64,000 bases of DNA from Chryseobacterium wanjuense (GTDB lineage Bacteria > Bacteroidota > Bacteroidia > Flavobacteriales > Weeksellaceae). How positions within the stretch are numbered: position 1 is the stretch's first letter; each line of letters starts with the position of its first letter. Of the stretch, positions 25,387 to 34,030 are shown in pieces. The stretch lies in assembly GCF_900111495.1 (NCBI RefSeq), contig NZ_FOIU01000002.1:682001-746000 (forward strand). Reading direction: 5' to 3'. The notes beneath the pieces were generated by a model. The model saw only the letters and a program-made list of their open reading frames with translations, made no database searches and was not told the DNA's origin. Made by a program: the position numbers and the translations under genes.

Positions 25387-25510
25387 GCTAGAAGCTTGAT
25401 GATGGGAGAGGGAAGTATTAAAACCCTCACTTAAAATCAGAATGATTCGCCCTTAATTTAACTTAATAACTTAAATGACCTTAATGGTTAAAATTGAAAA
25501 AATAATTTTA

Positions 25511-25548
25511 AATAAAAATCCTGCAGGAATGCAGGATTTATTTTTTTA
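25511..25548. terminator. Terminator between convergent TPR and EamA genes
   Basis: Perfect stem AAATCCTGCA / TGCAGGATTT (25516-25539) with a GGAA loop and a T-run on the plus side. The A-rich left flank allows use from the minus side too, where it overlaps the EamA stop. Confidence 0.85.
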
Positions 25549-26428
25549 TGACGTTCGGTTTTGTTCTTAAAAAGATCAATCCGGCAATAATAATTCCGGC
25601 ACCGACAAATTGCATCACACTCAGTCTGTCTCCGTCCAGAAATCCCCAGACAATAGCTACAATAGGCATCAGCAAAGTTACTGTTGAGGCAAAAAGGGGT
25701 GAAGAAACCTTCAGCAAACGGTAATTCATCATCATCGCCAAACCGGTTCCGAAAATGGATAATAAACTTACAAACATCAATCCTGTTAAATTATTTTCAT
25801 CCAAACTAAAGGTTGAAAAGAATCCTGTAAAGATTAATGCAATTAACGAAGGAAGAAATAAAACAAAGGCAAAAACAAAAGCCGACAAAACGGTAGAGGA
25901 AACTTCCATTAATTTAGATTTTACCGTTGTTGTACTTACCGCATAGCATAAAGTGGCCAATAATAACAATAAAATAGGAATCAGTTTAAATTTTCCACCT
26001 TCTCCATCGCCACCGAAAGCCAGTAAACAAACTCCCGTGAAGCTTATTAAAGTGCCCACAATTTGCGGTTTTGTTGTCTGAAATTTCCAGATCAACGCAC
26101 CGACAATAATGACGAAAATAGGCATCATAGAGTTGATGATTCCTGCAATACTGCTGCTTACCTCGGTTTCCGCAATCGGAAATAGGAACATCGGGATAAA
26201 GTTTCCTGTAAAAGCAGCCAGTAAAAGCCATTTCAGGTGTTTTTTCGGAAATAATTTATACTTCGAAATCGCAATCGGCATTAAAATAATTCCGGCAATC
26301 AAAACCCTCAAAGCTCCAACCTGGTACGGAGTGAAATGTTCTAGAGATTTTTTTATTAAAATAAAAGATGATCCCCAAATGATGCTCAGGATGATCAGAA
26401 GAATCCATTTTTCTTTATCTGCGTTCAT
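25538..26428 (-). CDS. EamA/DMT family transporter
   Basis: This 296-residue protein has ten hydrophobic helices in two EamA halves: the first begins with IIWGSSFILIKKSLE, the second near residue 150 with LLLLLATLCYAVSTT. It belongs to the drug/metabolite exporter superfamily, and its substrate cannot be predicted. Its first 14 bases overlap the end of aat, which lies upstream on the same strand, so the two are likely one transcript. Confidence 0.9.
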   Translation of the reverse strand: MNADKEKWILLIILSIIWGSSFILIKKSLEHFTPYQVGALRVLIAGIILMPIAISKYKLFPKKHLKWLLLAAFTGNFIPMFLFPIAETEVSSSIAGIINSMMPIFVIIVGALIWKFQTTKPQIVGTLISFTGVCLLAFGGDGEGGKFKLIPILLLLLATLCYAVSTTTVKSKLMEVSSTVLSAFVFAFVLFLPSLIALIFTGFFSTFSLDENNLTGLMFVSLLSIFGTGLAMMMNYRLLKVSSPLFASTVTLLMPIVAIVWGFLDGDRLSVMQFVGAGIIIAGLIFLRTKPNVIKK

Positions 26429-27068
26429 TATTTTTGTGTAAAATTTTTAAAAATTCTTTTTTGGAAATCATCCTTGCCCCCAAGCTTTCAAGATGGGAGG
26501 TATGAGATTGGCAGTCAATGAGTTCGATGTCATTTTTATGGGTTTCAACAAAATGAATAAATCCGGCTTTGGAAGCATTGCTTACTTTGGCAAACATACT
26601 TTCTCCGCAGAAAACATTTCCGATCTGAAGTCCGTAAAATCCGCCCACAAGCTCTTCATTCTGCCAGACTTCTATGCTTTTTGCCAGGCCAAATTCATGA
26701 AGTGTAATGAAAGTTTCCATCAGTTCATCCGAAAGCCAGGTTCCGGTCTGCCCTTTTCTGCTGATTTGCTGACAATTTTTGATCACTCCCCTGAAATTCT
26801 GATTTTCAGTAAAACTAAAAACATTTTGATGCAAAATTTTCCGCATAGATTTTGAAACCTTCAACTCGTCAGGAAACAAAACAAACCTCGGATCGGGACA
26901 CCACCAAAGAATTTCCTCTCCCGGATTGTACCATGGGAAAATCCCCAGCTGGTAGGCAAACCAAATTCTCTCTATCGACAGGTCGCCGCCAAAGGCAATG
27001 AGCCCTTCGTGGCCATCATAAATTTCAGGATCGGGGAATGAAATTTCATTTTCGTCTAGTCGAACCAT
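26415..27068 (-). CDS. aat: Leucyl/phenylalanyl-tRNA--protein transferase
   Basis: At 217 residues it has the typical Aat length. Signatures are GLIAFGGDLSIERIWFAYQLGIFPWY, WWCPDPRFVLFP, and the CoA-like GNAT-fold core VGGFYGLQIGNVFCGESMFA. Aat transfers Leu or Phe from charged tRNA to N-terminal Lys or Arg and so marks proteins for ClpS/ClpAP (N-end rule). No clpS or clpA is in the window. It overlaps the transporter gene by 14 bases. Confidence 0.95.
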   Translation of the reverse strand: MVRLDENEISFPDPEIYDGHEGLIAFGGDLSIERIWFAYQLGIFPWYNPGEEILWWCPDPRFVLFPDELKVSKSMRKILHQNVFSFTENQNFRGVIKNCQQISRKGQTGTWLSDELMETFITLHEFGLAKSIEVWQNEELVGGFYGLQIGNVFCGESMFAKVSNASKAGFIHFVETHKNDIELIDCQSHTSHLESLGARMISKKEFLKILHKNNERR

Positions 27069-27131
27069 TTTTAAGGGAAAAAAAATCCCACTTAATGAAA
27101 AGCAGGATTGTTATTTGATAGTATTCTTTAA

Positions 27132-27509
27132 TTAAAAAGGCAAATCATCATCGTCGTCTCCGGCAAACGGGTTTTCATTCGAAACAGGAGATGCAGATTG
27201 AGAAGGTGCAGCCTGTGTAGGTTCAGATCCGTTGTCCAAAACTTTTTCTACTCTCCACCCTGTAATAGAGTTGAAGTATTTTGTTTCGCCCTGAGGAGAT
27301 ACCCATTCTCTACCTCTGATATTGATTCCTATTTTCACATTTTCTCCTTCTGAAAGATTATCCAATAAATTGATCTTATCAGACAAAAATTCTATGTTGA
27401 TCGGTTGCGGATACTGCTCCTGAGTAAGAATAACCAATTCTCTTTTCTGAAATCCGCTTGCAAATGTTTGAGTTTCAAAAAGTTTCTTTACCGTTCCTTG
27501 TAATTCCAT
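27132..27509 (-). CDS. DUF3127 protein with SSB-like acidic C-terminal tip
   Basis: I start this at the ATG at 27509 (MELQGTVKKLFETQTF), giving 125 residues; a longer frame to 27644 would add unlike, hydrophobic sequence. The core (about 1-90) is an OB-fold-like DUF3127 domain. A Pro/Ser/Ala-rich linker follows, and the end GDDDDDLPF copies the acidic tip of single-stranded DNA-binding protein that recruits repair proteins. The family is common in Bacteroidota and of unknown role; a DNA-binding or repair function is a reasonable inference. Confidence 0.8.
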   Translation of the reverse strand: MELQGTVKKLFETQTFASGFQKRELVILTQEQYPQPINIEFLSDKINLLDNLSEGENVKIGINIRGREWVSPQGETKYFNSITGWRVEKVLDNGSEPTQAAPSQSASPVSNENPFAGDDDDDLPF

Positions 27510-27607
27510 ATCATAATTATTAACGATGTAAAAGTAAGAAAATGAAATGTAATAAAAAGCCTCATGGAAAAAAAATGCAAAAATTTTAATTTTTTTTCTG
27601 AAAAGGC

Positions 27608-27637
27608 TTGCAACTAAAGAAAAATGTCCTATATTTG
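27608..27637 (+). promoter_or_regulatory. Promoter of the tRNA cluster
   Basis: TTG (27608-27610), 19-base spacer and TATATTTG (27630-27637). This is a near-ideal Bacteroidota housekeeping promoter, 49 bases before the first tRNA. Confidence 0.8.
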
Positions 27638-27686
27638 CACTCACAAAAACGAAGCAAGCTCTTTAAAATAAAACTTAATAAAACAC

Positions 27687-27768
27687 GCGGATGTGGTGTA
27701 ATTGGTAGCCACGCCAGACTTAGGATCTGGTGCCGAGAGGCGTGGGGGTTCGAGTCCCTTCATCCGCA
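27687..27768 (+). tRNA. tRNA-Leu (anticodon TAG)
   Basis: Acceptor stem GCGGATG / CATCCGC, anticodon stem CCAGA / TCTGG around loop CTTAGGA, a long variable arm (class II, as for Leu), and T-loop GTTCGAGTC. CCA is not encoded. It is the first of three tRNAs in one short cluster. Confidence 0.95.
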
Positions 27769-27776
27769 CACGTTTT

Positions 27777-27849
27777 GCGAAAATAGCTCAGCTGGTAGAG
27801 CACAACCTTGCCAAGGTTGGGGTCGCGGGTTCGAATCCCGTTTTTCGCT
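27777..27849 (+). tRNA. tRNA-Gly (anticodon GCC)
   Basis: Acceptor stem GCGAAAA / TTTTCGC, D-loop AGCTCAGCTGGTAGAGC, anticodon stem CAACC / GGTTG around TTGCCAA, T-loop GTTCGAATC. A CCA follows at 27850-27852. It lies 8 bases after the Leu tRNA. Confidence 0.95.
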
Positions 27850-27858
27850 CCACTCCAT

Positions 27859-27942
27859 GCCCTGGTGGTGGAACTGGTAGACACGCAGGACTTAAAATCC
27901 TGTGCCTCTTTTGGCGTGCGGGTTCAAGTCCCGCCCGGGGTA
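27859..27942 (+). tRNA. tRNA-Leu (anticodon TAA)
   Basis: Acceptor GCCCTGG / CCGGGGT (with G-T and T-G pairs), anticodon stem CAGGA / TCCTG around CTTAAAA, class II variable arm, T-loop GTTCAAGTC. It decodes UUA/UUG, a major Leu codon in this AT-rich genome. Confidence 0.93.
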
Positions 27943-27944
27943 CT

Positions 27945-27983
27945 AAAACCCTCTGTAACTTCGGTTAACAGAGGGTTTTTTGT
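27945..27983 (+). terminator. Terminator of the tRNA cluster
   Basis: Stem AAAACCCTCTGT / ACAGAGGGTTTT with a TTCG tetraloop closed by AAC/GTT, then a run of T. Confidence 0.92.
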
Positions 27984-28070
27984 TTTTATACTGTTTCAAA
28001 ATTTCTGTAAATAAATCTGTACTCATAAAAATACAAACTTCTGTATCTGTATCTAAGTTGTGATAATCTG

Positions 28071-28078
28071 TAAATTTG
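28071..28078 (+). promoter_or_regulatory. Possible promoter of the GNAT gene
   Basis: TAAATTTG matches TAnnTTTG. If used, transcription starts near 28085, which rules out the ATG at 28076 and leaves 28115 or 28184 as starts. Confidence 0.45.
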
Positions 28079-28183
28079 TTAAACATCTTCCGAAACTTCC
28101 AAAATCCGGAACAGATGGAAGTGAAAAGAGACCTTGAAGAATTGGAAAAAATTTTAAAAACAGAATTTAAAATCAATAAAACA

Positions 28184-28663
28184 ATGAATGACAGCAGCAA
28201 TGAGGTAAAAATAATCGATTATTCTCCAGAATACCAGCAGGATTTCAGAAATTTAAATGAAGAATGGATCAACAAGTTTTTCAAAATGGAGGAAAGTGAT
28301 TATAAAATGCTCGATCATCCCGAAGAATATATTTTAAATAAAGGAGGCCATATCGTTTTTGCTCTTCTCGATAATGAAGTGGTAGGAACCTGTGCACTTA
28401 TAAAATCGTCGGAAGATCCGTTAAAATTTGAATTGGCAAAAATGGCGGTAAGTCCAAAGGCGCAGGGAAAAAAAATCGGTTATTTAATTGGACAAAGCTT
28501 GCTTGAAAAAGCAAAAAAAGCCAATGCAAAAGAAGTTTTTCTTGAAACAAATTCTTCTCTGATCCCTGCGATAAAATTGTATGAAAAGTTAGGATTTCAA
28601 CATATTTGCGTGACAGATTCTCCTTACGAACGCTGCGATACAAAGATGAAGCTTGAATTTTAA
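28184..28663 (+). CDS. GNAT family N-acetyltransferase
   Basis: A 159-residue acetyltransferase (start at 28184, MNDSSNEVKIIDYSPEY). The acetyl-CoA-binding motif A is visible as LAKMAVSPKAQGKKIGYLIG, and the last strand and helix as AIKLYEKLGFQH. The substrate cannot be told. An in-frame ATG at 28115 would add 23 charged, helix-forming residues and is a real alternative; the ATG at 28076 overlaps the likely promoter. Confidence 0.85.
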   Translation: MNDSSNEVKIIDYSPEYQQDFRNLNEEWINKFFKMEESDYKMLDHPEEYILNKGGHIVFALLDNEVVGTCALIKSSEDPLKFELAKMAVSPKAQGKKIGYLIGQSLLEKAKKANAKEVFLETNSSLIPAIKLYEKLGFQHICVTDSPYERCDTKMKLEF

Positions 28664-28719
28664 GTATAATTAAAATTTCCAGCTTTCTGCGATCGGTCTT
28701 CCAGGCAAAAATAATTTTC

Positions 28720-28727
28720 TATTTTTG
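28720..28727 (+). promoter_or_regulatory. Promoter -7 element of the two-component operon
   Basis: TATTTTTG matches TAnnTTTG, 17 bases before the response regulator start. Confidence 0.6.
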
Positions 28728-28744
28728 TAAAATTCCTTATTTCA

Positions 28745-29452
28745 ATGAAAAAAATTATCCTAATTGAAGACGAAACGAGTGTTGTATCCTTTATTAAGAA
28801 AGGTTTGCAGGAAAACGGATATGAAGTTTCTGTTGCTTTTGACGGGAAAACCGGAGTACAATTGGTACAGTCAAACGACTTCGATCTGGTGATTTTGGAT
28901 ATTATGCTGCCGGAAATGAACGGGTTGGATGTTTGTAAAGAAATCCGGAAAACCAATCAATATGTTCCGATTTTGTTTTTAACGGCATTGGGAACTTCTG
29001 AAAATATTGTTCTGGGCTTGGAAAGCGGGGGAGATGATTATTTGGTTAAACCATTCAAATTCATTGAATTAGTGGCTCGTGTGAAGTCTTTACTGAGACG
29101 AAGCAATAACGGAAATCATCAGGAAATCGTTGAGCCTGAGATTGATAGTGAGCACGTTTTTCAGTTTTCAGATTTAATTTTAAATGATTATACCAAGAAA
29201 GTTACCCGCGCCGGCGAAGAAATTTCACTCACGTCCACAGAATACAAATTACTTTTATATTTCATGAATAACCCCGAAAAAGTAATCTCCAGAGCAGAAA
29301 TTCTGGATGCGGTTTGGGGAGTAAACTACGAACTGGGAACCAATGTTGTGGATGTTTACGTTAATTATTTAAGAAAAAAATTAGATAACCAAGATGATAA
29401 TAAGTTGATTCACACGGTGATAGGGATGGGGTATGTATTGAAAAAACCTTAA
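28745..29452 (+). CDS. OmpR/PhoB-family response regulator
   Basis: This 235-residue regulator has a receiver domain (1-120) with the acidic pocket E8/D9, the phosphoacceptor D52 in VILDIMLPEM, T79-like FLTA and K in DYLVKPF. A winged-helix DNA-binding domain follows (about 140-235), with SLTSTEYKLLLYFM and YVNYLRKKLD. Three bases separate it from the sensor kinase gene. OmpR-type regulators bind direct repeats spaced about 11 bp, and such repeats occur downstream at 31091-31130. Confidence 0.93.
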   Translation: MKKIILIEDETSVVSFIKKGLQENGYEVSVAFDGKTGVQLVQSNDFDLVILDIMLPEMNGLDVCKEIRKTNQYVPILFLTALGTSENIVLGLESGGDDYLVKPFKFIELVARVKSLLRRSNNGNHQEIVEPEIDSEHVFQFSDLILNDYTKKVTRAGEEISLTSTEYKLLLYFMNNPEKVISRAEILDAVWGVNYELGTNVVDVYVNYLRKKLDNQDDNKLIHTVIGMGYVLKKP

Positions 29453-29455
29453 TGA

Positions 29456-30859
29456 ATGTTTAATAGAGTTGTCACAAATCAGACCAAAACGATGGTGCTT
29501 CTGATGTTGGTTTTTACCGCCATCATATTGCTGTTCAGTGGATTGGTGTATTTTTCCATTGTCAACTTTTCTCATCAGAGGTTTTATGAATTGCTTAAAA
29601 TCCGGACGACCACCATCATCCAGATTGAAAAAAGTAAAGATGATCTCGACCTTCCCGAAAATTATATTTTAAACGGATTGAACGACGAGGAACTTCCAAT
29701 GGAGCGGGACTATGTTTTTGCTATTCCGACGGATTCCAATTTCAATAAAATTTCGCAGGAAGTTCATATTCCGAGCTATTTTTTCAAAAGTATAGTTAAA
29801 AACGGGGAAGCAAATTATAACGATAAAGAATTTTACTACATCGGGCAGACTTTTAAATACGACGATAAAGATTACATTGCCATAGCTTCCGCCAAAAATC
29901 ATTATGTGGTTTATTATTTGGGCTTCTTGAAGCGAACTTTAATTACCTGTATCGTACTTTCGTTGTTTTTTAGTATGATTTTCTCTTTTTATCTGTCTAA
30001 AACTTTATTTAAACCTATTTTAAAAATAACGGGAAAAGTAAAGGAAATCAGCTCCGAAAACCTTCATTTAAGACTGGAATCTCAGCCGGATAATAAAGAA
30101 TTAAACGAATTGGTTGATACTTTTAACGATATGCTCAACCGTATCGAAACGTCTTTTGAAACCCAGAATCACCTGATCGGAAATGTGTCGCATGAATTGA
30201 GAACGCCTCTCACCTCAATCATGGGTGAGGCCGACGTTGCCCTCTCCATCAGCAGAACCAATGAAGAATACAAGGAAACGCTGGGAATTATCCTCGACGA
30301 AGCTGAAAAATTAGACAAAAAAATCAAGGCTTTATTAATGATCGCTCAAACCGGCTTCGACGGCAAGATCCAGAAAATGGATAAAGTACGTATCGATCAG
30401 TTGCTTTGGGATGTCATCGAAACATTAAGAAGAATAGATTCAAGAAATAATATCTATCTGGATATAAGCATGTTGCCGGAGAATCCGAAAAAACTGAAAG
30501 TGCAGGGTAACGAACAATTACTGCATCTCGCGGTTACCAATATTATTCAAAACGGGTGTAAATATTCTAATTTTCAACAGGTGAAAGTTTCGTTAGGAGC
30601 AACAGATACAGACGTTTACATCATCGTAAAAGACAACGGTATCGGAATTCCCGAGGAAGAAATGAATAAAATCTACGATCCGTTTTTCCGGGCATCCAAT
30701 ACGAAAAACTATGAAGGCTACGGAATCGGACTTCCATTGGCAAGAAATATCGTAAGAATGCACCACGGCGAATTGATCGTAAGTTCTCACGAAAACCAGG
30801 GAACAACGGTGCAGCTGCGTTTCCCGAATTTTTACAGTACACAACAGGAAATTATTTAA
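29456..30859 (+). CDS. Membrane sensor histidine kinase
   Basis: The 467 residues show one N-terminal transmembrane helix (about 13-35), a periplasmic sensor of about 120 residues and a second helix (about 160-180). A HAMP domain (about 181-235), the HisKA phosphoacceptor H246 in NVSHELRTPL, and a HATPase domain with NIIQNGCKYS, DNGIGIP and GYGIGLPLA follow. It is the partner of the regulator just upstream. The signal it senses is unknown; the periplasmic domain is not of a type I recognise. Confidence 0.93.
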   Translation: MFNRVVTNQTKTMVLLMLVFTAIILLFSGLVYFSIVNFSHQRFYELLKIRTTTIIQIEKSKDDLDLPENYILNGLNDEELPMERDYVFAIPTDSNFNKISQEVHIPSYFFKSIVKNGEANYNDKEFYYIGQTFKYDDKDYIAIASAKNHYVVYYLGFLKRTLITCIVLSLFFSMIFSFYLSKTLFKPILKITGKVKEISSENLHLRLESQPDNKELNELVDTFNDMLNRIETSFETQNHLIGNVSHELRTPLTSIMGEADVALSISRTNEEYKETLGIILDEAEKLDKKIKALLMIAQTGFDGKIQKMDKVRIDQLLWDVIETLRRIDSRNNIYLDISMLPENPKKLKVQGNEQLLHLAVTNIIQNGCKYSNFQQVKVSLGATDTDVYIIVKDNGIGIPEEEMNKIYDPFFRASNTKNYEGYGIGLPLARNIVRMHHGELIVSSHENQGTTVQLRFPNFYSTQQEII

Positions 30860-30880
30860 TATTCAAGCACTGGGTTGGCT

Positions 30881-31053
30881 AAGCGCAAAGACGCAACGTT
30901 TTTGATTTTAAATACTGCTTTAAGACGCCAGAACACTTCAACAAGCTCAGTGTGACAGGAGATTTTCAATTATTAAGTATGAAATTTTATCGAAGATAAA
31001 ATCCTTGGGTCTTAAAACATAAAGATTGTAAAATATATTGCGCCTTTGCGTTT
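30881..31053. repeat. Nested inverted-repeat element, copy 2
   Basis: Outer arms AGCGCAAAGACGCAA and TTGCGCCTTTGCGTT are near-inverted copies. The inner part contains TTTTATCGAAGATAAAATCCTTG as in the 9770-9920 copy and the words ACTTCAACAAGCTCAGTGTGACA, a type of fragment I recall from Bacteroidota intergenic repeats, so this copy may be a mosaic. Confidence 0.65.
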
Positions 31054-31090
31054 AACGAATTTCGCTTATATTAATTATCCTTAACAATTT

Positions 31091-31130
31091 TCTAATCTCA
31101 TTTTAATCTCTTTAATCACATTTTAATTCC
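31091..31130 (+). promoter_or_regulatory. Tandem direct repeats, possible OmpR/PhoB-type binding site
   Basis: TAATC at 31093, 31104 and 31113 and TAAT at 31124 are spaced 11, 9 and 11 bp. This makes two 20-bp units, TAATCTCATTTTAATCTCTT and TAATCACATTTTAATTCCGT, with 16 identical positions. They end about 30 bp before the -7 element of the USP-like gene. Confidence 0.5.
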
Positions 31131-31159
31131 GTTCCAAAGAGCTTCTAATTTGGTCATTT

Positions 31160-31167
31160 TAGTTTTG
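31160..31167 (+). promoter_or_regulatory. Promoter -7 element of the USP-like/YoaK operon
   Basis: TAGTTTTG matches TAnnTTTG. No good -33 TTG is present at the normal distance, which fits an activator-dependent promoter. Confidence 0.5.
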
Positions 31168-31208
31168 TATCATCAAAAAAGATAAATACGAACCTAAATC
31201 TTAACAAT

Positions 31209-31703
31209 ATGATCAAAACGATTTTAATAGCCACAGATTATTCTCTTGAATCTTTGAACATTCTGAAAAAAGTATTGAGAGAAAAGGATGCCTCGGAAGA
31301 CCAAAATCAGTACAATATTCTTTTGGTTTCGGGATATGATATGGGAGATTCTATCAGAGATCTTTTATTTAATACAAAAAGTATGATTTTCAATAAGCTC
31401 AGACCATTGGAGTTTTGTGAAGCTTATGAAATCATCAGGAATAAATATCCTCACCTGATCAACAAGATCGTCTGCGATATTTTTACAGGAAACTTCCAGA
31501 GGACTTTCAATAATTATGTGAAAGTGGAAAATATTGAGGAAGCTTATTATTCTCCATCCATTAGAAGCACGGGGAAAAGGAAATTCGACCTGATTCCTTA
31601 TATCAAAAAATGCGAAGATCTTGAATCTTATGAAATTTCGGTTGAGGTTCGCGAAAGCCTTCCGGAGAAAGGAAGACTGGCAGAGATCTTTGTGGAAGCC
31701 TAA
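31209..31703 (+). CDS. Universal-stress-protein-like protein
   Basis: A 164-residue alpha/beta protein whose N-terminus IKTILIATDYSLESLNILKKVL resembles the first strand and helix of UspA. The middle and C-terminal parts are divergent, and the ATP-binding G-x2-G-x9-G(S/T) motif of Usp is not evident. It is followed by a YoaK-type membrane gene after 33 bases, probably in one operon. The function is unknown; stress-linked regulation through the upstream repeats is inference. Confidence 0.6.
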   Translation: MIKTILIATDYSLESLNILKKVLREKDASEDQNQYNILLVSGYDMGDSIRDLLFNTKSMIFNKLRPLEFCEAYEIIRNKYPHLINKIVCDIFTGNFQRTFNNYVKVENIEEAYYSPSIRSTGKRKFDLIPYIKKCEDLESYEISVEVRESLPEKGRLAEIFVEA

Positions 31704-31736
31704 AATAACACATCACAACACTCTAAAATTTTTAAA

Positions 31737-32576
31737 ATGTTAAGGAATTATAGTAACAGCAGGACGTTGGGAGACAACATCAGATTGGGAACGCTGACTG
31801 CCTTTACGGCAGGTACTATAAACATAGCCTCTCTATTGATATTTCTCTCTTTTACATCGAATGTCACAGGACATTACGCGATTTTGGCGGCGGAGATCAG
31901 CAAAGGAAACTGGTCGCAGGTTGCCGTGGTCGGATTATGGATTTTCCTGTTTTTCTTTGGAAGTTTTGTATCGAATTTTATTGTTATTAATTTCAATAAA
32001 AAAAGTAAATATTTCGCTCATGCAATGCCTTTGGTGCTGGAAATTATTTGTTTACTGTTTGTAGGAGTTTACGGACAGTTTTATTATCAGAAAACATTAG
32101 AGGAAACGGAATATCTGGTTGCATTAATGTTATTTGCGACCGGATTGCAGAATGGTTTGACGGCAAGTATCTCAAACTTTTCAGTAAAAACCACCCATCT
32201 TACGGGTACCACTACCGACCTTGGAATTTTGTTCTCGATGTTTACTCAGAAAAAATTCAGGAAGAATGGAGAACTGGTAGGAAGAGCCAAATTACTGATG
32301 AGCATTATGGTTGCCTATGTTTTGGGAGCGGTTTTCTCAGGACTTACCTATTATATTCTTGAGTTCAGGGTTTTCTATGTCATCAGTCTTTGTCTATTGA
32401 TGGTGATCGGGTATGATGCGTATAAAATTAATATAAGACATTTCAACACGCAGTACAGGTATAATAAAATTTATAAAAAGCCTAATTTCCTGGCTTTCTT
32501 ATACGATAAAATCCACGGAATTCCTGAAATTAAAGAAAAAAGAGAGAAAAAGAGAAAGCTTGTATTCGATGATTAG
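31737..32576 (+). CDS. YoaK (DUF1275) family membrane protein
   Basis: A 279-residue membrane protein with about six helices and the family features FTAGTINIASLLIF, TSNVTGHYAILAAEIS, and the NGLTASISNFSVKTTHLTGTTTDLG segment. DUF1275 proteins are small inner-membrane proteins of unknown transport function. The cytosolic C-terminus is very basic (KEKREKKRK). Likely co-transcribed with the USP-like gene. Confidence 0.88.
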   Translation: MLRNYSNSRTLGDNIRLGTLTAFTAGTINIASLLIFLSFTSNVTGHYAILAAEISKGNWSQVAVVGLWIFLFFFGSFVSNFIVINFNKKSKYFAHAMPLVLEIICLLFVGVYGQFYYQKTLEETEYLVALMLFATGLQNGLTASISNFSVKTTHLTGTTTDLGILFSMFTQKKFRKNGELVGRAKLLMSIMVAYVLGAVFSGLTYYILEFRVFYVISLCLLMVIGYDAYKINIRHFNTQYRYNKIYKKPNFLAFLYDKIHGIPEIKEKREKKRKLVFDD

Positions 32577-32656
32577 TTTCCGGATGCTTTTACAAAAAGA
32601 CAATGTTAAATAAGAGATATAAATATCAGTATTAATTTTGTGTAAACTAGCTGTGA

Positions 32657-32700
32657 AACAGCCCTCTGCTTCTATCTGGAGCGAGGGCTGTTATTTTTTT
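32657..32700 (+). terminator. Terminator after YoaK gene
   Basis: Stem AACAGCCCTC / GAGGGCTGTT with a 16-base loop and a T-rich tail of seven T. Confidence 0.85.
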
Positions 32701-32709
32701 ATCATTAAA

Positions 32710-33654
32710 TTATTTGGATAGCTGATAAATATCCACCGTAATATTTGAAATAGTCTGACCTGCTGTATTGGCTAGGTATCTGATGCTTACAGTATCATTT
32801 ACTGCAAGAGGTACGGCAATCGTGCCGGAAGCAGCAATTCCTGCTCCTACACCGGCATTTCCTATTGTAATGTAACGGGAAAAAATACCGTTTACGAATA
32901 AGGATAAATACCCACCTTGCGTTGTTGTCTCAGCGGTAGTAACGAGAAGCCCGTTGATCTGATAAAATCCTGCTCCTTTTGGCGGAACTGTAAAGGTATC
33001 GGTAGCCAGGTTGAAATTATTGTTTTTATCATAATTTTTAATGGTAAAATTATAAATAACATACGATCCGTCTACTGCAGCCTGATTCGGCCCTCTCACC
33101 GAAAAAAGGACTTCTGCGTTCTGAGCGCCCGTACTGCTTTTGTTGACCCATCCCGTTCCGTCCCAATAATATTCTCCAACACCATTGGCCGGATAAGTGG
33201 TACTGGAGCTTGCAATTGCTGTATTGGTATTGTAAACAGACATTCCCCGGGAAGAAAGAGCCGTTCCCAACCCTTGAAGCGGTGCCCAGGTTGTGGTATT
33301 TGTTAATGCAATCTGTGGCATACGCAATCCTTTATTGGTACTTTCCAGTTCTACAAGACTGCCGGCTGCGGGAGCTGTAGCAGGAGTAATGGTGCCATCG
33401 CTTATTTTTGTTTGACCATTAACATCAAGTTTAGTGTTCGGAGAAGAGGTGCCAATTCCTACATTTCCTTCGATAATGGCTCCATTGGCGGGGGCAGCAA
33501 CTCCTGTATAACCGGAACCCACAGAATGATTGCCACTTACACTGAGCTTGCTTGAAGGGGTATCTGTGCCGATGCCCACATTACCAGTCTGGGCACAAGC
33601 TAGATTGCTGAAACCAAAGACAGCAATTAAAAGAGGGAAGATGTTTTTTTTCAT
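32710..33654 (-). CDS. Secreted tail-fibre-like protein with NVGIGT repeats
   Basis: This 314-residue protein has a signal peptide (to LACAQ). The N-terminal half has two copies of the fibre-type repeat NVGIGTDTPSSKL / NVGIGTSSPNTKLDVNG, and the C-terminal half (about 180-314) is beta-rich and resembles a C1q/TNF-like or head domain (for example GFYQINGLLVTTAETTTQGGY). It probably forms a trimeric surface fibre. It lies 377 bases after a related fibre-like gene on the same strand. Despite the phage-like repeats there are no phage genes nearby. Confidence 0.75.
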   Translation of the reverse strand: MKKNIFPLLIAVFGFSNLACAQTGNVGIGTDTPSSKLSVSGNHSVGSGYTGVAAPANGAIIEGNVGIGTSSPNTKLDVNGQTKISDGTITPATAPAAGSLVELESTNKGLRMPQIALTNTTTWAPLQGLGTALSSRGMSVYNTNTAIASSSTTYPANGVGEYYWDGTGWVNKSSTGAQNAEVLFSVRGPNQAAVDGSYVIYNFTIKNYDKNNNFNLATDTFTVPPKGAGFYQINGLLVTTAETTTQGGYLSLFVNGIFSRYITIGNAGVGAGIAASGTIAVPLAVNDTVSIRYLANTAGQTISNITVDIYQLSK

Positions 33655-34030
33655 GATTAATTTTATTTAATTTTTAAATTTTTTTTAATTCTGATCTTGT
33701 TGATTTTCTTTGATAAGGACACACTTGTTCTATGCATGTTTTGTCTCTGAAATCTTCTGATCTGCTCGGTAGGACTTATTTTTTTAATAACCTACTTTGA
33801 TGAGACTATCGCAAAACTTGCATAAAAGGGTGATTTAAAGTATCTGATTAAGAAGAGGGAATTATCTATGTTTTTGTGATATGCTAAAGTAGTGAATTAA
33901 ACACAGTTATTTGAAATTATTTCACCAAATGTTGGATTAATGGTTAATATTTTTAATTAAATAAGATATAAAATAAAAAAAACAGCCCTTTAAAAAGAGA
34001 GAGGGCTGTCATTAGAAATAATATATAATG
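33655..34030. other. Intergenic region, 376 bp
   Basis: Apart from the terminator near 33973-34010 I see no gene or clear promoter. The stretch is AT-rich and ends with the start region of the minus-strand fibre gene at 33654. Confidence 0.5.
33973..34010 (-). terminator. Terminator of the S74-domain fibre gene
   Basis: On the minus strand, stem CAGCCCT / AGGGCTG (33983-33989 with 34002-34008) is followed by a T8-rich run, about 20 bases after the stop at 34031. Confidence 0.8.

Larger units (their letters stand above)
30860..31208. other. Intergenic region, 349 bp
   Basis: It holds a nested inverted repeat (30881-31053), then response-regulator-like direct repeats (31091-31130) and the promoter of the USP-like gene (31160-31167). 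No gene. Confidence 0.6.

Noticed and set aside
27608..27880. Protein frames across the tRNA cluster
   Set aside because: The open frames run through three clear tRNA genes on the same strand.
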